Shown piece by piece: positions 52,467 to 60,736 of a stretch of DNA of 64,000 nucleotides. Both the position numbers and the translations under genes were made by a program. Every line of letters begins with the position of its first letter. Within the stretch, counting starts at the first letter, position 1. Location of the stretch: NCBI GenBank assembly GCA_964474905.1, contig CAYYUP010000025.1, positions 10,709 to 74,708 on the forward strand, written 5' to 3'. The notes under the pieces were generated by a model. That model saw only the letters and a list, made by a program, of their open reading frames with translations. It had not been told where the DNA came from and ran no database searches. This stretch comes from JADJRG01 sp964474905 (lineage in GTDB: Bacteria; Myxococcota_A; Polyangia; Nannocystales; Nannocystaceae).

Positions 52467-53000
52467 TCAGTGGATGCAGGTGGGGATCGAGCATTCGCCC
52501 CAGAGGCCGCGGCCAAGGGTTTTTGCTTCGGCCTCGAGTGCCTCGAATTCGGCCTGTCGATCGTCGCCGTTTGGGGGGATGTGGTAGACGCAGGCGTAGC
52601 CGCGGCGTACGAGGATTCGGTTGATCTCGCCCTCGTCCGTCGAGACATAGGCGAGCAGGCGGCCGTAAATATCCTCGCATTGGCGGTCGTAGCGGAGCTG
52701 GATGGTTTGGCCGTCGACGAGTGTGCGGTTGAGGTCGGCCGAGCGCTCGCCAAAGCAGTCGATCGAGCCCTGGGTGCTTTCGGGGGTGTCGAGCATCAGG
52801 TAGCGCACGCGTTCGCCGGAGTCGAGCTCGACGGTATCGCCGTCGATCACCCGGGCGACACGCGCTTGGCTTGGGCCGCAGTCATCTCTGCCGCCTGCGT
52901 CGCCTGCGTCGCCTTCGCCCATGGTGTCATCGCAGCCGAGGGCGAGCCCTAGGCAGAGGGCGAGCCCAACGGGTGAGCCGGCGAGGTGGTGGGCGATCAT
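52467..53000 (-). CDS. Thermonuclease (staphylococcal nuclease-like) lipoprotein
   Basis: SNase-family nuclease of 177 residues, hydrolysing DNA and RNA with Ca2+. Lipobox LALGC (Cys23). Metal Asp in VIDGDT (Asp53/Asp55) and Asp71, and catalytic Arg66, Glu74 (LMLDTPES) and Arg114 (IYGRLLAYV) match R35, E43 and R87 of the staphylococcal enzyme, so it should be active. Two extra Cys (Cys82, Cys108) may form a disulphide. The ATG overlaps the stop of the upstream lamin-tail gene (ATGA), which fixes the start and means coupled translation. Lipid-anchored outside the cytoplasm, it would degrade external nucleic acid. Confidence 0.93.
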   Translation of the reverse strand: MIAHHLAGSPVGLALCLGLALGCDDTMGEGDAGDAGGRDDCGPSQARVARVIDGDTVELDSGERVRYLMLDTPESTQGSIDCFGERSADLNRTLVDGQTIQLRYDRQCEDIYGRLLAYVSTDEGEINRILVRRGYACVYHIPPNGDDRQAEFEALEAEAKTLGRGLWGECSIPTCIH

Positions 53001-55873
53001 CCGCACGCGGGGTTCACCGCCTTTGGAGTGCCGAGATCGCCGTCGCCGTAGGGATCGACCGCCGTGCACCAAGGGGCCATATCGGCGTCATTGTTGAGGT
53101 CGGCGTCGTAGGATCCGGGGTCGAGGGAGGTGCTTTTGCCGGCCTTGCTGCTGCTGTAGGTGGTGACGTCGATGACGACGTCGGCGACGCCCACGGCGAG
53201 GCCACCGGAGGTATTGGTCAGCCCAAAGTCAAAGGTGTAATCGACCCCCTGGAGACCGCCATTGAGCATAGGATCGATGCCCCTGGCGTAGAGCACAGCA
53301 TCGCCATCACCGACGCTCAGGCACTCTTCGGAGGTCAGCGGCGCGGCATTTGCCAGGCCGTCGACGAGCTTGGCGACCTTGAGACCATTGAGATCGAAGC
53401 TATTTTGGGTGCTGGCGACCAGCTCAAACCACTCGCCCGCGTTGTCGCTGACCTTGGTCGGGTTGGCCATCAGCTCGGTGATCACGAGTTCGCCGGGCAG
53501 TGGCTGCACGATATCCCGCAGATCGCCGCCGTCGAGGCACTGGTCCTCGGGCGGCATCATGCCGCAGGCCGGGTTTGCGATGCCCGGTGTGCCGAGGTCG
53601 CCCAGGCCGTAGGCATCGACCGCGAGGCACCAATCGACGTCGTTGGGATCGAGGCTCGCAGCGGCGCCGGAGCTTGTATTTGCGTAGTCGAGCTCGGCGA
53701 TGACGATGTCATTATGGGACGCAAAGAGGCCGCCGTTGCTCTGCACCAGGCTAAACCCGAAGATTTGGTCGACCTGGGGCAGGCCGCCATTTGTGTTCTC
53801 ATCGTCGGCGTGGGCGAAGACCAAGAGGTCGCCGGTTTTGACCGGTAGGCATGTGGCGGCGAGCAGGGTCATCTCGACGTTGTCGGGCTGCTTGCCGAGC
53901 TGGAGATTGTTGAGGTCGAAGTCGGCGTTGACGCGGACCTCAAACCACTCGCCATCGCCGTCGGGCACCTTTGTTGGGTTGGCCATGTACTCGGTGAAGG
54001 TGAGGTCGCCGGGTGTTGGCGGCACGGGCTCGCGGGCCATGCCGTTGTCGTCGCACATGCCATCGTCGATCAGGCCGCAGGGGCTGTTTTCCGCCGCTGG
54101 GGTGCCGTGATCGCCGTCGCCGTAGACATCCGCTTCGGCCGCGTCGCACCAATTGGCAGGGTCGTCGTTGGCCAAGGGATTTTTTTGCGAGGGATCGAGG
54201 GCGCGACTAAAACCGGCCTTGGCGGCGACGTAGCTGGTCACGTCGAGGGGGTCTCCCGGGGTGTCCTTGTCGACACCGGGAAGGGCGATGAAGAGCGGCC
54301 CTCCGCTGTTACCAAGAGTCAATCCGAGTGGGTAGGTAGGCCCTGGCAGGCCGCCGTTTTTGGCCATATCTTGGTTCGCGGCGAGAACAAAGTACGTGCC
54401 CATCGTCACCGGCAGACAGGCGGGGTCGTTGGCGCCGAGGGTCTGCTCGACCTTGCCGGGCTCCTTGCCAAGCGTGAGTTGGTTGAGGTCGAGATCGGCG
54501 TTGGCGTAGATCTCGAGCCACTCGCCCTCTTTATCCGAGCTGGCCGAAGGGTCAGGCATGACTTCGGTGATCACGAGGTCGCCGAGCACCGGAAAATGGA
54601 TGTCGCGCCACTCGCCGTTTTCTAGGCATTGATCCTCGGGGGGCGGCTGCGGACAGGCCGGGTTGCCGCCGCCTGGGGTGCCTAGATCGCCCTCGCCGTA
54701 GGCATCCATCGCCGGGCACCAGGCGTTTGCTTCGTCATTGCCGCTTTCGCTGGCAAAGGCCGGATCGAGGCTGCTGGCGGCGCCGTCTTCGGTGCTTGAG
54801 TAGGCGATCGCATCGACCAGATCGCCCACGGGATTCGCGACAAAGATACCGCTATTGCTGTTATTGAGGGAGAAGTCGAGCGGGTAGTCGATCTGGGGAA
54901 TGCCGCCGTTTTGGCCGCTGTCGAGTTCGCGGGCAAAGACAATCTGCTGACCTGCCGCGACCGGCAGGCATTGTGGATAGTCTTCGGCGTCCAGGGTTTG
55001 GAGAATGTCGGGGTGCTGCTTGCCGAGGTGAATGCCGTTTAGATCGATCGCCTTTAGGGCGGTGATCTCGAGCCACTCGCCGTCGGCGTCATCGACCACC
55101 ATCGGGTTGGCGTGGAACTCATTGATCACGAGATCGCCGAGGCTCGGGGAGGCAATGGGCCGCAAAACGTCGGCATCCCAGCACTGGCCCTCGGGCGGTG
55201 GTGGTGGCGGACAGGGGGGGTTCTCCGCCTGCGGGCTGCCGTATTCGTCGGTCACCAGATCGAAGAGTTCGGGCGCGAGGCACCAATTTTTTTGGTCGTC
55301 ATTTTGCACCGCATCGGGGCTGATAGCACCGGTCAGCGAGCGGCTCTTGCGTTGTTTGACGTCGGTATAGATGATCTTATCGACGAGTTCGGAGTCGCAG
55401 ACCAGTTGCAGGAGCCCCGAGGTATTGCCCAGGCTGCCGAGGTCATTGGCGTAGCCGTAATCGATCGTATCGGGGGCGGCCTCGGGCAGTACGTCGCCAA
55501 ATGTCATGTACTGTCCGGGCGCGATCTCGAGGTCGACGTTGATAGTGTGCGACTTGACGCTGTCGCCGTTGACCTTCGAGTAGGCGAGCACCAGGCCCTT
55601 GAGGTTTTGTGAGTCGGGGCCGGGGTTGTAGACCTCGAACCACTCGCGGCCATCGTCGGCGCCGTCGGGGTCGGGCATGACCTCGGTGATCACGAGCGCA
55701 CCCGGCTGAAGCGCGCTCTCGCAGCCGATCTCGCCGGAGGTGTCGGTGTCGGTCTCGCCGGGGGTTGGCGGGCAAGCTGTTCCAAGGGCCAGGAGGAGGA
55801 TGGACGAGGCTACCGGCAAGCCGAGTAGGCGACGCGGGGCGAAATCGGGGTTGGCGGGCATTTTGCGGGTCAT
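52997..55873 (-). CDS. Lipoprotein with five tandem lamin-tail domains
   Basis: Lipoprotein of 958 residues (lipobox LGTAC, Cys34). Five lamin-tail-domain repeats of about 180 residues each begin with LVITEVMPDPDGADDGREWFE, LVINEFHANPMVVDDADGEW, LVITEVMPDPSASSDKEGEW, LTFTEYMANPTKVPDGDGEW and LVITELMANPTKVSDNAGEW (first residues quoted). Each ends with a WC(L/P)A..DAYGxGDLGTP..NPxC motif and a PPPE linker. LTDs are Ig-like sandwiches; in bacteria they often go with secreted nucleases and may bind DNA or proteins. GAGG 5 nt upstream supports ATG 55873. It is third in the operon; its stop overlaps the next gene's start. Confidence 0.9.
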   Translation of the reverse strand: MTRKMPANPDFAPRRLLGLPVASSILLLALGTACPPTPGETDTDTSGEIGCESALQPGALVITEVMPDPDGADDGREWFEVYNPGPDSQNLKGLVLAYSKVNGDSVKSHTINVDLEIAPGQYMTFGDVLPEAAPDTIDYGYANDLGSLGNTSGLLQLVCDSELVDKIIYTDVKQRKSRSLTGAISPDAVQNDDQKNWCLAPELFDLVTDEYGSPQAENPPCPPPPPPEGQCWDADVLRPIASPSLGDLVINEFHANPMVVDDADGEWLEITALKAIDLNGIHLGKQHPDILQTLDAEDYPQCLPVAAGQQIVFARELDSGQNGGIPQIDYPLDFSLNNSNSGIFVANPVGDLVDAIAYSSTEDGAASSLDPAFASESGNDEANAWCPAMDAYGEGDLGTPGGGNPACPQPPPEDQCLENGEWRDIHFPVLGDLVITEVMPDPSASSDKEGEWLEIYANADLDLNQLTLGKEPGKVEQTLGANDPACLPVTMGTYFVLAANQDMAKNGGLPGPTYPLGLTLGNSGGPLFIALPGVDKDTPGDPLDVTSYVAAKAGFSRALDPSQKNPLANDDPANWCDAAEADVYGDGDHGTPAAENSPCGLIDDGMCDDNGMAREPVPPTPGDLTFTEYMANPTKVPDGDGEWFEVRVNADFDLNNLQLGKQPDNVEMTLLAATCLPVKTGDLLVFAHADDENTNGGLPQVDQIFGFSLVQSNGGLFASHNDIVIAELDYANTSSGAAASLDPNDVDWCLAVDAYGLGDLGTPGIANPACGMMPPEDQCLDGGDLRDIVQPLPGELVITELMANPTKVSDNAGEWFELVASTQNSFDLNGLKVAKLVDGLANAAPLTSEECLSVGDGDAVLYARGIDPMLNGGLQGVDYTFDFGLTNTSGGLAVGVADVVIDVTTYSSSKAGKSTSLDPGSYDADLNNDADMAPWCTAVDPYGDGDLGTPKAVNPACG

Positions 55874-55901
55874 GGCGTCCTCATCGGGGGGGATCTGCGG
55901 G

Positions 55902-57218
55902 CTACGTGCTGGGGGGCGTCGTGGGCTCGTCGGCGGCCTCGTTTGGAGGCGGGCTGTTGGCGCTCTGGGTATCGGTGTTGTCGGCGGACGCGGCTGTCGG
56001 CTCAGCGAGAGGCTCGGGCGCAGGAGAGGTGGCGGAGGAAGACTCGCTGCCGACATCCGTTGCGGGCGGCTGCGTATCGGCCGTGTCCCCCTTGGTTTCG
56101 GAGTCGCCTGCCGGCTCTGGTCGCTCGCGTCCGGGACGCACGACCGGTGAGAGCTTGACCTGGCCGGGCAGCTTGACCTCGAGCTGGAGAACGTCGCGCT
56201 TTTGGTATTTGTTGTACCAAGAGCTGATGACACCGCGGATCTGGACGTGCTCGCCCTTGTGTTTGAGGAGCCCCGTCGCCGCGAAGACCTCCCTGTCAAA
56301 AAAGATCACCGGGAAGTCCGAGAACATGCGTCGGCTGAGCATGACCTTGGTGGGACCGGTTTTGGAGAGGCGGATGTCACCGACGGTCGCGAGTACGACG
56401 ACCTCGCGGCCGAGCAGCGCCGCCAGCCGATCGTTTGAATCGAAGTGGGTGAGCACGATGTAATTGTCGTGCTCTTGGGCCTCGGCCTCGAAGGCGGCGA
56501 TGTAGTCGGCACGGGCGTCCCACCAGGCCAGGCGGGCGTCGTAGTCGGTGTAATGCTGCTTTGTCGGGTCCCAGATACCGCGGCCGGCGGCGCGGGCTTC
56601 CGCCTGGGCGGCGACAAATTGCCCGTGGAAGCGCCGCGAATAGCCGTACTTTGTAAAATAGGGGCTGAGCCCGGCGCGCACACATTCGAGGTTGTAGTTG
56701 AGGCGCTCGCCGTCTTTCTCGGCAAAGACGTAGGTGAGGAAGCGGTTGAAGCGGCCGCGGACCTCCTTGGGGTGATCGAGCTCTAGATGCACATCGCGCA
56801 CACCTTCGAAAAAATCGCTTGCGAAGTGCTTCGCGTCTTCGCCCAAGGGGGTCGGGATTTTGACCGGACCGCGGCTCTTCGCTTCGGCAGCGGCGAGGTA
56901 GCGCTGCCAGCCCTCTTCGTACGCGCGGCGGGCCTTCTCGGTTTTAAAGGTCTCCTCGGTGTCGATCGCCAGCAGGCGGAGGCTCTGGTCCAGGCCGCCG
57001 ACCCTCAGCGTATCGCCGTCGATGACTTTGAGCAGTGGGAAAGTGCCGAGCAGCAGCGGCGAGTGCTGCGGGTTGTCCAGGCTGTCGGCGAGTTGCGTGC
57101 GATCGTAACGGTGGATCGCCTGGCCGCCGGAGCAGGCGATGAGCGTCGTGGTGATCGCCAGCAAAGCTCCGATCAGAGCTCGGCCTTGGGGCGAAGAGCG
57201 GCGCCAATCTACGGACAC
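55902..57218 (-). CDS. Large thermonuclease-like lipoprotein with C-terminal OB-like domain
   Basis: Lipoprotein of 438 residues (lipobox LIAC, Cys29). The SNase core shows VIDGDT (Asp67, Asp69), LRLLAIDTEET (Arg81, Asp86, Glu89) and, after a 60-residue insertion, NRFLTYVF (Arg159), so all catalytic positions are kept although Pro of DTPE is Glu88. Residues 265-355 (REVVVLATVGDIRLSKTGP, then GEHVQIRGVISSWYNKYQKR) look like an OB-fold, a nucleic-acid-binding type. An acidic, Pro/Ser-rich tail ends the protein. GTG 57218 is the likely start; it overlaps the previous gene by 10 bp. Second gene of the operon, 28 bp before the five-LTD gene. Confidence 0.85.
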   Translation of the reverse strand: MSVDWRRSSPQGRALIGALLAITTTLIACSGGQAIHRYDRTQLADSLDNPQHSPLLLGTFPLLKVIDGDTLRVGGLDQSLRLLAIDTEETFKTEKARRAYEEGWQRYLAAAEAKSRGPVKIPTPLGEDAKHFASDFFEGVRDVHLELDHPKEVRGRFNRFLTYVFAEKDGERLNYNLECVRAGLSPYFTKYGYSRRFHGQFVAAQAEARAAGRGIWDPTKQHYTDYDARLAWWDARADYIAAFEAEAQEHDNYIVLTHFDSNDRLAALLGREVVVLATVGDIRLSKTGPTKVMLSRRMFSDFPVIFFDREVFAATGLLKHKGEHVQIRGVISSWYNKYQKRDVLQLEVKLPGQVKLSPVVRPGRERPEPAGDSETKGDTADTQPPATDVGSESSSATSPAPEPLAEPTAASADNTDTQSANSPPPNEAADEPTTPPST

Positions 57219-57835
57219 GGGCGATTGGCCTCCCCTGGGGTCCCGCGGATGCCGAGTTCGATCTGCGGCTCGTTGGGATCGGCGGGTGTTGTGTCGGTGC
57301 ACCAAATCGGATCGTCGGTCGAGTTGTTCTCTTCGGCGTCGGGCTCGGCTGCGCCGTCTAGGTTGAGCGTGCCCAGGTCCGGCAATGCTCGGTAGAGCAT
57401 GCTGTCGATCTCGCGTTCGCAGCTGTACACCTCGATGAAAGCGCCGGCGTAGAGCGAGCCGTGCTCGTCGCCGTCGTAGGCGTAGCTGGTGAAGCTTTTA
57501 TCGGCCGCGACCGCGCCGGCGAGAACGGCGTAGCCCCGGGGCGGGATCTCGACGTCGGCATCGCGGACGATGAAGTGAAAGTCGCCGGAGCCGTCGAGTT
57601 TAAAGAGGTCGACCGAGATGCCGCCGAGGGCGATGGTCTCGTCGGTGGCGTTGTAGAGTTCGATCCACTCGCCGTAGGTGTCGACATCGGCCTGCTTGCC
57701 GCGGATCTCGGTGACCACGAGATCACCGGCCTGAAGCTCGGGACAGATGCGCTCTAGAGGGGCCCTCGCGCAGCTGAGAGCGGCCGCAAAGGCGAGCGCG
57801 CCGGCTAGGCGCAGCATGTGGTACCGACGGGACAT
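57209..57835 (-). CDS. Single lamin-tail-domain lipoprotein
   Basis: Lipoprotein of 208 residues, lipobox AALSC. One lamin-tail domain: LVVTEIRGKQADVDTYGEWI, then ELYNATDETIALGGI, then IPPRGYAVLAGAV, ending with RGTPGEANRPCP, the same terminal motif as in the five-repeat protein. Start ATG 57835, with ATG 57817 as an alternative. It is the first gene of the five-gene operon; its stop overlaps the start of the large nuclease gene. Compared with the five-repeat protein it may act as a subunit or adaptor. Confidence 0.88.
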   Translation of the reverse strand: MSRRYHMLRLAGALAFAAALSCARAPLERICPELQAGDLVVTEIRGKQADVDTYGEWIELYNATDETIALGGISVDLFKLDGSGDFHFIVRDADVEIPPRGYAVLAGAVAADKSFTSYAYDGDEHGSLYAGAFIEVYSCEREIDSMLYRALPDLGTLNLDGAAEPDAEENNSTDDPIWCTDTTPADPNEPQIELGIRGTPGEANRPCP

Positions 57836-57859
57836 CAAGAGGCTCTTCGTCGGGATCGG

Positions 57860-57865
57860 AGTATA
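57860..57865 (-). promoter_or_regulatory. Possible -10 box of the nuclease operon
   Basis: TATACT on the minus strand, five of six matches to TATAAT, 25 bp upstream of the first operon gene. No good -35 sequence lies at the right distance, so a dedicated activator or other sigma factor is possible. Confidence 0.3.
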
Positions 57866-58213
57866 TCGATCGATGCTCGGCGTGCGCGGCGATCGGTCGC
57901 CGGTGAGAGCAGGTCATCGGCGGTGGCGGGACGCCGGTGATCGTTGCCAAGCCCGGCGCCAGGTCGACGATCGCCGCGAAGTGTCGAATCGGCGGCGGCA
58001 GATCGGTCACAAAAACGTCACATTAGAAGTTTGAGATCGCCTTTACCTGTGGATGCATGTGGGCAGGAGTGTGCGTAACTGTGGATAACTCGCAATTGAT
58101 GTGCCCTCGGCGGTGTGAGCCACAATTGACCGCTTTGGACCGCCGGGCCGGGGTTCCGATGGGCGTGCTGCGAGCCCGTCGGCCCGTGGGACTTCGCCGA
58201 GTACTATGCCGGG
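57866..58213. other. Divergent intergenic interval with a DnaA-box-like 9-mer
   Basis: No gene seen. The sequence TGTGGATAA at 58080-58088 is the reverse complement of the consensus DnaA box TTATCCACA, and a related TGTGGATGC starts about 58048. Only two copies are present, so this is not a replication origin. Confidence 0.4.
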
Positions 58214-58618
58214 GTGAGCGCAGATCCAGAGGCTCAGAGGGTCGATGAGCTTCTCGCTCGTGTGACCCGCGGCGAGGTCTCAGAGGCGGAGCGTGAAGAA
58301 CTCGCGCTCTACGTCGCCGACGATCCCGAGCTGGCCGATGCGATCCGCGGACACGAGACTAAAGCGCGGCTTGGCGGCGAGTGGTTGGCGCGGGTCAGTG
58401 CCGACGAGCAGCTCGCACGGGTCGAGACTTCGACACGCGCCAACGTCGAGAGGGGGATCGGCTTGGCCCTCTTTTTTGGCGGTCTTCTAGCCTCGTTTGC
58501 CGCCCCCGTGGTCGGCTCTGCAGCGCTGGTGGGGGGGCTCTTACTGCTCGTGTTCTCCTTTCTCCGGGTCCGGCTCAAGACCCACCGCAGCGATCCCTAC
58601 AAGGACATACAACGATGA
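58214..58618 (+). CDS. Small membrane protein with acidic N-terminus
   Basis: A 134-residue protein starting at GTG 58214. The N-terminal 75 residues are hydrophilic and helical (DELLARVTRGEVSEAEREELALYVADDPELADAIRGHE), reminiscent of zinc-finger-less anti-sigma factor tails, followed by two membrane helices (GIGLALFFGGLLASFAAPVVG, AALVGGLLLLVFSFLRVRL). No sigma factor gene is adjacent. Its stop overlaps the ATG of the YbjQ-like gene (ATGA), so both are made together. Confidence 0.75.
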   Translation: MSADPEAQRVDELLARVTRGEVSEAEREELALYVADDPELADAIRGHETKARLGGEWLARVSADEQLARVETSTRANVERGIGLALFFGGLLASFAAPVVGSAALVGGLLLLVFSFLRVRLKTHRSDPYKDIQR

Positions 58619-58998
58619 CCTCGATACCCGCACTCCGCTCCGGCGGAGCCCTCGTCCATCGCCCCTCTGGGGGCATGTTGGTGACGACCACCGATACGAT
58701 CGAAGGGCATACGATCTACCGGGTGCTCGGGCTTGTGCGCGGCAATACCGTGCGCACCCGCAACGTCGGTGCCGACATCCTTGCTAGCTTTCGCAACCTC
58801 GTCGGCGGCGAGGTCACGCACTACACGGCGATGCTCAGCCAGAGCCGGGAGCAGGCGCTCGATCGACTCCGGGCCGAGGCCCTAGAGCTCGGTGCCAACG
58901 CGGTCGTCGGCCTTCGCATCACGACTTCGACGGTGATGGCCGGAGCCGCTGAAATCCTCGCTTACGGCACCGCTGTGGTGATCGACGAGGAGCTCTAG
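58615..58998 (+). CDS. YbjQ/UPF0145 family protein
   Basis: Protein of 127 residues with the complete YbjQ fold signatures: MLVTTTDTIEGHTIYRVLGLVRGNTVRTRN, LVGGEVTHYTAMLSQSREQA and LELGANAVVGLRITTS. YbjQ proteins form pentamers and may bind heavy metals; physiological role unknown. ATGA overlap with the upstream gene fixes the start. The DUF2804 gene follows after 3 bp. Confidence 0.93.
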   Translation: MTSIPALRSGGALVHRPSGGMLVTTTDTIEGHTIYRVLGLVRGNTVRTRNVGADILASFRNLVGGEVTHYTAMLSQSREQALDRLRAEALELGANAVVGLRITTSTVMAGAAEILAYGTAVVIDEEL

Positions 58999-59001
58999 CG
59001 A

Positions 59002-60078
59002 GTGACGAGGTCGCTCTTGCCGACGCCGCCAGCCTGGGTGCGTGACGGTCGTTTTGAGCTCGGCACCTTTGCCTCGCCCTTGGCCCAGGTAAACCCGCTC
59101 GACGCAGAATTCGGTCCGAAGTGGCGGCGAGGGTTGCGACGTTGGCGTCTTAAAGAGTGGCAGCACTTCGCTCTGGTCAATGACTCGTGGTACCTCTCGC
59201 TCGCGCTTTTTGACGCCAAGTGGTTGGCGCTCGCGCAGGTCTGTCTCTTTGATCGCCGTCGCGGTCGTACCTTCTTTTACGAGCGTCGACTCCCGCCCTG
59301 GCGTCTGCGGTTGCCGGCGACGCTCTTTGATTCTCGGGTCAGTGTTGAGTCCGGCGGTCTGCGCCTCTGCTTTGAGAACCAGCTAGAGCCGGCCATCAGC
59401 GGCGAGCATCGGATCGAATTTGCAGTTCGCGGCGGCCGAGGCGAGAAGGGCCCCTTGCCACCAGCGAGTGGTCGATTCACGCTCTTTGAGCCGCTCGCAC
59501 CCGCGGTCGACCGGGCGACGCCGCTCATAGCCTCGCTACCGCTGCCCGGTGGCGGTGCCCTCTATTCGCATAAATGCATCTTGCCCTGCGAGGGCTCGCT
59601 CGAGATCGCGGGCGAACGCGTCGAGTTCTCTCGAGGCAACAGCTATGCGTTGGTGGATGTGCATAAGGGGTTTTATCCCTGGGTGATGACGTGGCATTGG
59701 GCGACCGCGGGTCAGGCTGGGCCCCAGGGACTGCGGGGTTTTAATCTGACGAACAACCAGGTTGTTGACCAGGACCGCTACAACGAGAATTGCCTGTGGG
59801 TGCACGGTGCCCTCCACCTCCTGCCGCCGGTGCGCTTTGAGCTTGATGGCGGCGTCGCGGCGATCGGTCGGCCCTGGCGCATCCGCGACGCCCGCGGCCA
59901 GGTCGACCTGACCTTTGTGCCAGAGGCGATGCGGACGGTCGACATCGACCTGGGGCTGCTTCGCTCCCGCTACCGCGGCCCCTTTGGCGCTTTTAACGGG
60001 ATTATTCGCGCTGCTGGGGGGGACTTCGCCGTCGAAGGATGGTTCGGCATGTGCGAGGATTTTTACCTGCGGGCGTAG
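59002..60078 (+). CDS. DUF2804 protein
   Basis: Protein of 358 residues of the DUF2804 family: PLAQVNPLDAEFGPKWRRGLRRWRLKEWQHFALVN near the start, then CILPCEGSLEIAG, and DVHKGFYPWVMTWHWATAG, a typical conserved block. The family folds like AttH/lipocalin-type beta barrels and may bind lipids; no enzymatic role is established. GTG 59002, 3 bp after the YbjQ-like stop, suggests a three-gene operon (membrane protein, YbjQ, DUF2804). Confidence 0.9.
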   Translation: MTRSLLPTPPAWVRDGRFELGTFASPLAQVNPLDAEFGPKWRRGLRRWRLKEWQHFALVNDSWYLSLALFDAKWLALAQVCLFDRRRGRTFFYERRLPPWRLRLPATLFDSRVSVESGGLRLCFENQLEPAISGEHRIEFAVRGGRGEKGPLPPASGRFTLFEPLAPAVDRATPLIASLPLPGGGALYSHKCILPCEGSLEIAGERVEFSRGNSYALVDVHKGFYPWVMTWHWATAGQAGPQGLRGFNLTNNQVVDQDRYNENCLWVHGALHLLPPVRFELDGGVAAIGRPWRIRDARGQVDLTFVPEAMRTVDIDLGLLRSRYRGPFGAFNGIIRAAGGDFAVEGWFGMCEDFYLRA

Positions 60079-60258
60079 GCCGTTCGTTGGAGCCTTGTGC
60101 GGACGCGGACGCGGACGGCGGACGCCGGTGGCGGTCGATGTGGCGTAATTTGGACATCGAATGGCGCACCTGCTCTCGACCTGCGGTCTAGGTTGGACCT
60201 CTCAGGGCAAGGGTCCGCGCCCGGCGGCCGATGACCTGCCCTGGGTTACGGAGCCAAC

Positions 60259-60699
60259 ATGGAAACCACGATCCCTCGTACTTCTCCTTCTCCTTCACAC
60301 ACTGAATCCAAGAGCGCGTTGGATCATCGTTGCATTCGCGATGAAGTGAGAGCTGCGAGCGAGACCTGGATCGCCGCTTTTAATCGCGGCGATGTGCAGG
60401 AAATGGTCGCGGGCTACGAGGCGGACGCCGAGATGGTTGCGGCCCCAGAGGGCGTGTTCAAAGGGCGTGGAGCGATCCGAGGGTTCTGGCGTTCGTTGCT
60501 CATCGACGGAGATCCCGGAGAACTCGCCTACGAAAATGTCGCGATCGAGGTCGAAGATCGCGACACTGCTCACCTGGCGGCGAGCTGGCGGATGACTCGC
60601 TTTGGTTGCGGCGTGATCACTCGCGAGACCTGGGTGCGCGGATCTTCGGGCAGGTGGCAGCTGCGTGAGGATCATTTCGAAGTTGTCGAGGTCTTTTGA
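60259..60699 (+). CDS. SnoaL/DUF4440-like protein
   Basis: A 146-residue protein with the NTF2-like fold: EVRAASETWIAAFNRGDVQEMVAGYEADAEMVAAPEGVFKGRGAI is the hallmark first half, followed by three strands up to LREDHFEVVEVF. Members are isomerases, cyclases or binding proteins; the catalytic residues are not conserved enough for a call. A Ser/Pro-rich N-terminus (TTIPRTSPSPSHTESKS) may be untranslated if a later start is used. It lies 38 bp upstream of the AraC-type regulator gene. Confidence 0.82.
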   Translation: METTIPRTSPSPSHTESKSALDHRCIRDEVRAASETWIAAFNRGDVQEMVAGYEADAEMVAAPEGVFKGRGAIRGFWRSLLIDGDPGELAYENVAIEVEDRDTAHLAASWRMTRFGCGVITRETWVRGSSGRWQLREDHFEVVEVF

Positions 60700-60736
60700 C
60701 CACCTGTGCCTACGGCAAGGCGTTAGATCCCGAGAT

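Noticed and set aside
58040..58095. Possible replication origin because of a DnaA box
   Set aside because: Only one perfect and one weak box, no AT-rich unwinding region, and no dnaA, dnaN or gidA genes nearby.
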